Below, in pieces: positions 56,516 through 64,000 of a stretch of DNA of 64,000 nt. The stretch comes from Proales similis. Lineage: Eukaryota; Rotifera; Eurotatoria; Ploima; Proalidae. The stretch spans positions 434,001-498,000 of the forward strand of contig JAGVRJ010000009.1 in NCBI GenBank assembly GCA_019059635.1, given 5' to 3'. Made by a program: the position numbers and the translations under genes. Under the pieces are notes generated by a model. That model was not told where the DNA came from. It ran no database searches and saw only the letters and a program-made list of their open reading frames with translations. Each line of letters begins with the position of its first letter. The first letter of the stretch is position 1.

Positions 56516-59500
56516 CAGCCGTTCAGCTTTTTTCGGTCGACTTATTTCCTTCTCGCCTCCTCCCTGTCTCGTTCGTTTCCGTCTACTCGTTGTTCTCTTG
56601 ATTGTTACGATCGCTTTCTATTTATCGCGTGTATCACTTGTCTCGTTCCGTCTCTATGGCCGGTTACTTGGCACTTGCATGTACATTGAATCGGCTCCTC
56701 ATTTCTCCATTTCCTCCTTCTTTTCCCTGTGAAGATCTACGCCTTAATCTCCAAGCAGCTTTGTCAAATAGACAAACCGACCCAGAGCCGCCAATTCTTC
56801 TTTTTCTCTCTTTTCCTTCCATCAAGTGAAAGAGAGAGAGAGAGAAGAGTGATATTCTCGCATATATCTCCTTACACTGCCCTTACATTCTCAAATGAAT
56901 TCATTGTCGTATTGTGTTGTGAACAACGAAAGCAGCAAAGCAGTAGATCGAACCGTGAACCAAAATATGAATAAACTGATGATGATAGTCAACCAAGTAT
57001 ACTTTTGCTTTGTCGGTTGTATTCAAGGATTCAAGGATTTTAGGCGCTCTCGCCGTTTCATTGGCGTTCATGCAAGCTCCGTCAATTTACAGTGATGATG
57101 TCGATTTCTAGTTCAGATTGATGCCCGACGAGAACAACTCAGAAGAAGAAGAAGAAGAAAAAGACGACGATGATGACGACGACGAGACATTTAAAACCTT
57201 GAATCTTTGTTTCGGCCGATTTCCAATTCTCTCATTTGCGCATCCACTTTCACGTCGAGAACTGATCGCTTTCCCTAAATTGATCGTTTTCTGCTCCTAA
57301 GCAGAGAGAACAATGACCAGTTCGGCTTGGCTCGCTTAATCGATCGCCTTGGTTGATCTTCTCGTCGCATCGATCGCCTCATCGTTGTAAAATTGACGGA
57401 GCTGCAGTTTAATTCTCGTTTAATTCACTTAGGTTTGGCTTACCGAAGATGGCGATCAAATGCCGGTGAGTGCTCCTGGTTCTACTCGCGCTCTTTTTAC
57501 TCGGCCTCATTCTCTTTTGAATCGACAGCTTTGGAGACCTCTCACGCCGCCGATCCACGAGAGCGACGTCTACATAGATTCGCAAGAGTCGCTTCCTGTG
57601 CCGCTCTACGAGTCGGAGCCAATACCCGACTCACAGCTTCCTCAAGTGCTCTACTCCAAGCGTGGTGATAAGCGAATCAAGCTCGACTCGAATTCGTCGT
57701 CGTCGAACGGTAAGAGTCGTCTCATTGGCTCAGCTTGTTTAAAATCTGGTCTCATCTTGCGAACAGGAAAAAAGATCGCCAATTTGGGCCTAATAACCAG
57801 CGGCCTGACGAGCAAGCAGTTGAAGCTTGAAAACATCTTGATGACTCGTCCATTGTTCGACAAGCCCAACACGACCCTAATCAAGCTGCGTCGGGACGTT
57901 AAGCTTCAAAAGCTGAAAGGATGGCCTAACTATAAAATCGACATCATCAAATCGACTCTGCCCATTCCGCCCGAGTTCAACATGGGCAAGAACGACTGGC
58001 TTCCCAACGACGACTTTGTTCTCCTTCATGTGAATACTTTGCTATTTGCTTGTTTTCTTCTCGTCTTAATGCGTCGTTAAAAAAGGCCTTGCAAGTGATT
58101 CTGGAGCTGCCGTTGAACTTGCAGATTATTGCACCGGCTCATCAGCCCAACTGGGACCTAATCAGCGACCTGGTGAGCAACAGCTACACACACACTTACA
58201 AGAGCCCGTCAGAGTGCAAGAGACGATTCGAGGCAGTTATCCTCAAACGAGAAGAGCTCTGCTTGACCGAAATTCAAAACAAAAAGCAACAACTTAACCA
58301 ACAGCAGCTGCAGCAGCAGGCGCAGGCCAACTCCAAGAACAAGCAGGTCAACAAGGCAACAATGCCCAACATAACAAAGACGAAAACGCTGCGAACAAAT
58401 CAGCTGTTCATTCAAGACAACTACAGAACTCTGCTGCAGGGTGTCAAGCGCAGATTTGACCGAGTGAATCTGATCGCCAAAAAACGCCCGTCTTCCATGT
58501 TCTCGCACAGTCGAACGAGCAACACAATTCAGTATCAACGCTACGTGCAGCAGCAGCAGCAAATTCAGCAATACGACTCGTTCCTCTCCAAGTACAATTC
58601 GGGCATTTACAACAAGAACCAGCCGAGCGTGAACAGCTCGGCCACGGTGTTGAACGCAATGAACGCGGTCGCAGCCGCGGTCAAACAGCCCATTCCTCAG
58701 GCGCAGCAACTTCCCAATCAGGCGATTGCGCTCACTTCTGAGCCGGTCACCTACAAATCGCCCAAGCATTTGTTCGAGATTAAACTGGTCAGGGAAAGGC
58801 AAAGCAAAGCGCAGCAGCAACAGCAACAGAGTCCCACGAGTCAAGCGAAGCCGACCACGCCCGGCCAGCAGAATCTGGTTCAACATCTTCAGCAGCAAAA
58901 GTCACAGAACGCATCTATTCTCAGTCAACTTCAACAGCAAAAAGCAACGTCTGCCATCGCCGCCCAGTTGGCTGCGACTGCCGCCGCCGCTGCCGCATCC
59001 AACTCTGACCTTAAAACGTCAGCTGCTAGTCCTGCTCAGTCAAGTCCGAAGCCTGCACAGGCGTTGAACGTTGCCTCGCCTCTTCCAACTCAAACTGGCC
59101 AGCAACGAGTGCAGAATGCGACCACAATCCAATCACTGGGAAAGCCTACGCCGGGCAGTCCGCACTCTGTGCACAGAGCGAGTCCGTCGGGTCAATCTCG
59201 CAGTGGAAGCAAGTCGGAAACGCGTCAGACCATCAAAACTTTGTCTGAAATGAGCAACCAAAACGCCGCGTCTAGCACGCTCACTCCGATCAGCGTATCG
59301 AGCCTGGGCCAGACCGGACCAGTCTCTGGCAACATCATCGTTCCAATCAGCTCCTCCAACTCGCAGACCATATCTTCGATCATAAATAACAAAAATAGAG
59401 CCACTCCCAATAGTCTGCAGGGCTCCTATTCTGCCGACGCTGGTAAGCTTAGGATTTTGATTTAGAGAAAAGCGAAGCAATAACCAAATGCGATTGCAGG

Positions 59501-61442
59501 CAACCAAGCCAGCAGTGTCCAAACGGGTTTCAGGCCTGCACAGCAGTCGAGTCAATCGCCAGTTAGGCTACAAACCGGTAATTAACACTTCGAACCGACT
59601 TTGAACGATTCAACTTATCAAACTTGATTTTCAATTATCAAAGCATTTAAAGCGCCAAGCACCACAGAGACGAAGCGAGCCTCGCCGACCATTGCGACCA
59701 GCTCCACTGCCAGTATTGCTGTTGCAGCTGGTCAGACAACGAGTACATCCCCGGCGGGACAAGCATTCCAGCCTGTGGTTCGTCCTTCGAGTGCCAGCGC
59801 AGGTCAAGCGACTCTAGCAGCTGAGCATCTCAATCGACAGCTTCAGCTTCATCAGCAGCAGCTACAACAGTCGCAGAGTCAACCCGCAGCTGGCCACGGC
59901 CAACAGGGCCAGACTCAAGGCCAGACTCAAGGACAAGGCGCGCAGAGCAGTGCAGCCAAAGCGAGTTTGGGCAGATCACCGTCTACTCAGCGTCAATCGT
60001 CTCCGCTCACAATTAGAGACATTCAGTCGGCGAACAACGCCAACAGGCTAATGCAGTCGATATCGGTGATCGGATCTTCGTCGCCCAGCTCATCCCAAAA
60101 AGGAGCCACAGCTGCACAAGGCAACCAGCCACCGGCCACTGTTGTCCTCTCATCGGCATCTAGCTCTACTTCCAAGCAATATTCACAACCACAACAACAG
60201 CATCAACAACAGCAACAACCACAACAGCTCACTCAGACCCAGAGACAAAATAAACCGGCAAACACGCCTATAGTCATAAGGCAGTCACCGACAATTCAGA
60301 ATTTAACGGCTACTTCAGCTAAAACAAGCCCTAGTCCGACAGTGGACGCGTTGATAAAGTGCCAGCAGCTGAACAAGCCAACACTTTTGCAGCAGCAGCA
60401 GCAACAACAACAACAGCAGCAGCAGCAAGGAAGCAGCCAGTCTCGCTCGTCGACTCCGACCCTCGTCGAGCCTTTGGCAAGTAATAAACAAGCAACAGTA
60501 TCGACATGCTCGATTAGTGCGTCCAACTCGTCAAATCCGTCGCCGACGCCGATCTCAGGCATGAACACAGCATCGACATTAACCACGGTGGTCAAGCCGA
60601 TCAGCAATGTGACATTCTCAATGCCTTCTCAGCCAAAGGCCGGGCTCGTGTCGGGCACTGGCACCTCTGCTCAGCCTCTTCGCCAGTTTCAGCTCATGTC
60701 CAGCACTGGACAGGGTAGCTCGCCCAATCAGTCAGTGATAATTCAAGCGACTCAACAGGGCCAGACCCAGTTCCGTAAAGTGAGCTCGTCCAGTAACTTG
60801 GCTTCGCTACAGCAAAAAGTGCAGGTGATCGGTCGGCAAGGAATTCAAATTGTGCCTTCGAACGCAGCTCGAATTGCCAAAGCCGCGACAACGAACCAGT
60901 CGTCTCCTATTCAGCTTCAGCTTCATCAGCAGACTTCAAAACTAAAAGCTCAGACAAATGTCGCATCTTCTGGCTCGCCGCAGACGGGCACTTCGTCAAC
61001 AGGCTTCTCATCGCTCATGACCGCCCTAAACAGTGGTTCGGCTATTCAGGGCTCAGCCGGAACCCAAAGCGGTTCGTCCACCAATGCGCCGACTATAATT
61101 CAAGCCAAAATACCGACCATCTCTTCGCTTAGCCAAACGGCATCGGGCAACACCGCAGCCCTGAAGACCGTCTATACGACCACTGGTAACACGGGTCCCA
61201 ATAACTCGCCCATTATCTCGATATCTACTGCGCCTGTGGGCCAAATTCAAGCGGTGCCAATTACTGCCGGCTCATCTTTAACCCAAGTCCTCCGCCAATT
61301 CCACACAACGCCCAGCGGAACAGCAGGAAGCGTCTCTTCGTCTCAATCGAGCGACAATGCTCCCACCAGCGCCGGTGACAAAGGCGCTACGTCCAACCCG
61401 CTTGGAAATAGCGAGCCGGCCGCTTCATCAGACCCTCGATGA
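51194..61442 (+). CDS. dom: Domino/p400 (SWR1-family) chromatin remodeller, long SANT/polyQ isoform
   Basis: Nine exons (51194-55120, 55178-55258, 55313-55435, 57433-57465, 57529-57709, 57767-58029, 58086-59442, 59500-59577, 59653-61442) join in frame to 2610 aa. An HSA domain lies at about 205-245 (HWDYLLDEMTWMAADFQQER). The SNF2 ATPase has DEMGLGKTIQT (about 503) and ILDEAHNIKN (about 604). A 300-residue insert of the SWR1/INO80 type follows, then lobe 2 with STRSGGIGVNLTGADTVIFY and RCHRIGQTRDV. Distal exons carry LWRPLTPPIHESDVYID and the SANT/Myb segment LELPLNLQIIAPAHQPNWDL, both diagnostic of EP400/Domino. A Ser/Gln/Thr-rich tail includes a pure Gln run near 60390. It exchanges H2A.Z within a TIP60/p400-type complex. 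The start is the first in-frame ATG. Confidence 0.93.
56970..56975 (+). terminator. Candidate polyA signal for the short domino isoform
   Basis: AATAAA lies about 455 nt after the alternative stop and is followed by a T/G-rich stretch. It is inside the long-isoform intron 55436-57432. Confidence 0.45.
57118..57185 (+). repeat. GAA/GAC trinucleotide run inside the domino intron
   Basis: An open frame here codes Glu6 then Asp7 (NNSEEEEEEKDDDDDDDET) just after an AG, so it might be an optional acidic exon. No good donor follows, so I treat it as repeat. Confidence 0.5.
60391..60426 (+). repeat. CAG/CAA polyglutamine tract in domino
   Basis: A mixed CAG/CAA run codes about 13 consecutive Gln, flanked by further Gln-rich segments at 60190-60235 and 58800-58830. 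Human EP400 has an equivalent but longer tract. Confidence 0.9.
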
Positions 61443-62257
61443 AGTCGAAAATGATAGCGACCATGGACTTGTACAAAAATATAAAACAAAGCGATTGATG
61501 ACTCTTTGATTAGTGCTCACACTTGTGTATGCATCACAAACTGATTTTGATTTGCTTTGAATTCTTAAGTTTTTATTCTTCTAAATACGAGGCTCGGAGA
61601 GGGCCCTTTCAAAGACAATTTTGCTCTAAAAAAAATAAAATAAATCAGAAGCCCAAGCGAGGCAAAGTGTGCGCGGCGAGGGCTGTGACTGAGCGCGTCC
61701 GAACAGGCGCCATGTTTAGAATGTGTCCGATCGGTGGACACGAGCTAGATCACAAAGACTAAAATACTTAAGACATGATCGTCATATATAAACGCACTTA
61801 TTGCTAATAATTTATTTTTTAGCCGTCGCAGCGCATTCGTCGACCACGGTCGTAGCTGTGCAAATGTGCCTCACTCATAAATCATAATTCAGAGCGCGAC
61901 ATGATTAATGCTCGCCGAATCAATAGAATAGAGCAAGCGGCCTAGAGGTCCCATCCAGCTGGCCAGCTGAATGCGGCAGACTTGTTTGCCAGCGCGCGGG
62001 GTCGCCATCTTTTGACTCATGCCCACGCACAGCTCTACTCGCCTCCTAATCTAAATCACATGACTCAGATTATATGTTGAGCATTTTGTTGTTGATGCTC
62101 TGGCCCTCATGTCTATAGCGCTCGAGTCAACGTAAAGACAAGTTTGCGAGTTTTAGAATTTGCAACTAAGCGAACCAGTCGCCGTGCAGCCAAAGTAGGA
62201 GGACGTTCCCAAAGACAAGCTTACAATCTAATCTAAACAGCTGACTGACACGCCAGA
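61443..62257. other. Intergenic region between domino and CAPZB
   Basis: 815 nt. It contains AATAAA-rich sequence at about 61628-61645 (probable domino 3' end) and TATATAAACG at about 61785-61794. The latter could be a distant CAPZB promoter element with a spliced or long leader. The 79-codon frame at 61523 does not look coding. Confidence 0.5.
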
Positions 62258-63091
62258 ATGTCAAACGATCCCAACAGTCAAAAGTTGGACTACGCATTGG
62301 ACCTGATGCGCCGACTGCCTCCGCAGCAGATCGAAAAGAATCTGACCAGCCTGATTGACTTGGTGCCAGATCTGACCGAAGACTTGTTGAGCGCCATAGA
62401 CCAGCCGCTCAAAGTGGCACGCGACAAGAGCATAGGCAAAGACTATTTGCTCTGCGACTACAATCGAGACGGTGACTCGTATCGCTCGCCGTGGAGCAAC
62501 CAGTACGATCCGCCGTTCGAGGACGGCATCCAGCCGTCAGACCGCCTTCGAAAGCTGGAGGTCGAGGCCAACTCGGCGTTTGAGCAGTACCGCGAAATGT
62601 ACTTCGAAGGCGGCGTGTCTTCGGTCTACTTCTGGGACAATGACTACGGCTTTGCGGGCGTGATTCTAATCAAGAAGGCAGGCGACGGCAATAGCACCAA
62701 AATAAAAGGCTGCTGGGACTCGATTCACGTGATTGAAGTGCAAGAGAGAGCCAACAGCAGCAAGGTGCACTACAAGCTCACGTCGACAGTCATGCTCTGG
62801 CTGCAGACAAACAAACAGGACTCGGGCATGATGAATTTGGGCGGCTCGTTGATGAGACAAAAAGAGCAGGACGCGTCGCTGAATGACTCGACTCACATAG
62901 GCAACATCGGTCGATTGGTCGAGGAGATGGAGAATCAGATTCGGCATTCTTTAAACACAATTTACTTCGACAAGACAAAGAGTATTCTAAACAGTCTCCG
63001 CTCGCCAGTAGACGCCGACGAAAAGGCCAAGCGAGAAGCGCTCAAGGGCGAGCTCATGTCCAAAGTGCCTGGTAGACAGTCAAGCGAGTAG
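62258..63091 (+). CDS. CAPZB: F-actin-capping protein subunit beta
   Basis: An intronless 277-aa frame, the same length as vertebrate CAPZB isoforms. Conserved throughout: [85 protein letters not shown] and [17 protein letters not shown]. The C-terminal tentacle helix ([12 protein letters not shown]) is present. It heterodimerises with the alpha subunit to cap actin barbed ends, and it also serves in the dynactin complex. ATG at 62258 gives the canonical N-terminus. It lies 815 nt after domino, in the same orientation. Confidence 0.97.
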   Translation: MSNDPNSQKLDYALDLMRRLPPQQIEKNLTSLIDLVPDLTEDLLSAIDQPLKVARDKSIGKDYLLCDYNRDGDSYRSPWSNQYDPPFEDGIQPSDRLRKLEVEANSAFEQYREMYFEGGVSSVYFWDNDYGFAGVILIKKAGDGNSTKIKGCWDSIHVIEVQERANSSKVHYKLTSTVMLWLQTNKQDSGMMNLGGSLMRQKEQDASLNDSTHIGNIGRLVEEMENQIRHSLNTIYFDKTKSILNSLRSPVDADEKAKREALKGELMSKVPGRQSSE

Positions 63092-64000
63092 ACCGACGTC
63101 GCTTGGATCCCAACGACACTCAAACCCAACACACACACACACACACACCCGCCTTTTGTCTTTTATCACTCTTTTCGTTCATTTTGCGTCGGCCGCCAGA
63201 GATTCAAATACAATTTAGCGATTGACTTGCAAATTTTACTAATAATCGGCTCGCTCGTTCTCTAAGCCAGTGGCAGTCGACTCTTCCTCTATATTGATTT
63301 GCGTTCGAATCACTCGCCAAATTATTTACACACAAACGTGAAACCTAAAGCTGTGCTCGACCAGCAGCCGATTCTATTCGATTGACAAGCGAGATTGCAG
63401 TCAAGGCCACGTCTTTGACGAGATGGTCATTGATGCCAGCCACTAAAATCTTTGTCTGCCGGTCAGCTTAATCAAACATCTGCTCTGATTTTCTTTGAGT
63501 AGAATTTCAATTTTGATTTCTATATATCGCATTCGTTTGTTCTTATTCTGCTCGAGTCGACACGCGAAACTGCTATTTATTTTTGCTAAAATTCATGCGA
63601 ATAAAATCTGAAAGTAACGGCGGTGAACATTGATGGGACTCAAGTCAGTCTCAACTCAAAGACCAATTGCAATTCAAGACAGGGGACTAATCAAGTGAAA
63701 AGGCAGCAACAGCGACTTGCAGCTCCATTCTAATTGAGCCAAGGAGCGCTTATCCACATCTGCAAATTTTGGAGTGGATCGTCTACTCGAATAAAAGAAA
63801 TCATCAATAAGGGCACCGACGTCCGGGAATGTTCGCTTTTCACGCATCTCAGCCGAACGAAAAGCAAACAAGACATGGAATTCGGGCCGATCTTCGATAT
63901 CAAGCCGGCATGCGGCTTTTTTTGCTTGCTTTCTCTATCTTTCTCTGCGATTCACTATCGTCTATCTGACTGCTTCTCTCTTTGCTCATGGGCCACACAC
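63092..64000. other. Region downstream of CAPZB
   Basis: 909 nt with a (CA)n microsatellite at 63129-63148 just after the stop, an AATAAA near 63600, and no coding signal up to the window edge. Confidence 0.5.

Overview
This window is from the nuclear genome of an animal with a compact gene layout. About 20 protein-coding genes lie in 64 kb on both strands. Introns are mostly 40-80 nt, many intergenic gaps are under 1 kb, and exons join cleanly on GT-AG boundaries, with two likely GC-AG introns. The gene set is metazoan: a GABA-B receptor, nephrocystin-1, a heparan-sulfate 3-O-sulfotransferase, a Domino/p400 remodeller and a secreted haem peroxidase. I cannot assign a phylum from the sequence. 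A small-genome invertebrate fits best. The acceptors lack the strong TTTTCAG of nematodes. SECISBP2L implies that selenoprotein synthesis is retained, and NPHP1 implies ciliated cells.

Layout. 1-896 (+): 3' end of PPIH. 1165-4962 (-): GABBR1. 4963-10270: 5.3 kb without a gene. 10271-12520 (+): KLHL12. 12808-13814 (+): short TSEN54. 14015-16885 (-): intronless AVL9. 18193-18504 (+): solitary polyadenylated histone H4. 18730-19653 (+): unassigned J-domain protein. 20875-21864 (+): DNAJB6-type chaperone. 22536-24449 (+): OS-9 ERAD lectin. 24540-28649 (-): two tandem secreted carboxylesterases. 29712-32894 (+): SECISBP2L. 33480-33827 (-): orphan coiled-coil protein. 34201-42253 (+): NPHP1, whose 4.1-kb second intron holds an antisense intronless HS3ST (34528-35574, -). 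42635-47962 (-): a secreted cluster of a haem peroxidase with a Gln/Pro-rich N-terminus and two small secreted proteins, one made of Pro/Met/Gln repeats. 48496-50340 (-): intronless COG8. 51194-61442 (+): Domino/EP400 with two alternative C-termini. 62258-63091 (+): intronless CAPZB.

Most neighbours are functionally unrelated housekeeping genes. Two groups look meaningful. One is the peroxidase plus secreted-repeat cluster, which could be a cross-linked extracellular matrix (eggshell, cuticle or similar) module. The other is the single domino locus, which appears to make both a SANT/polyQ (p400-like) and a shorter basic-tail isoform, as known for Drosophila domino. Exon joins were worked out by hand from reading frame, splice consensus and remembered family sequences. 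No search or transcript data were available.
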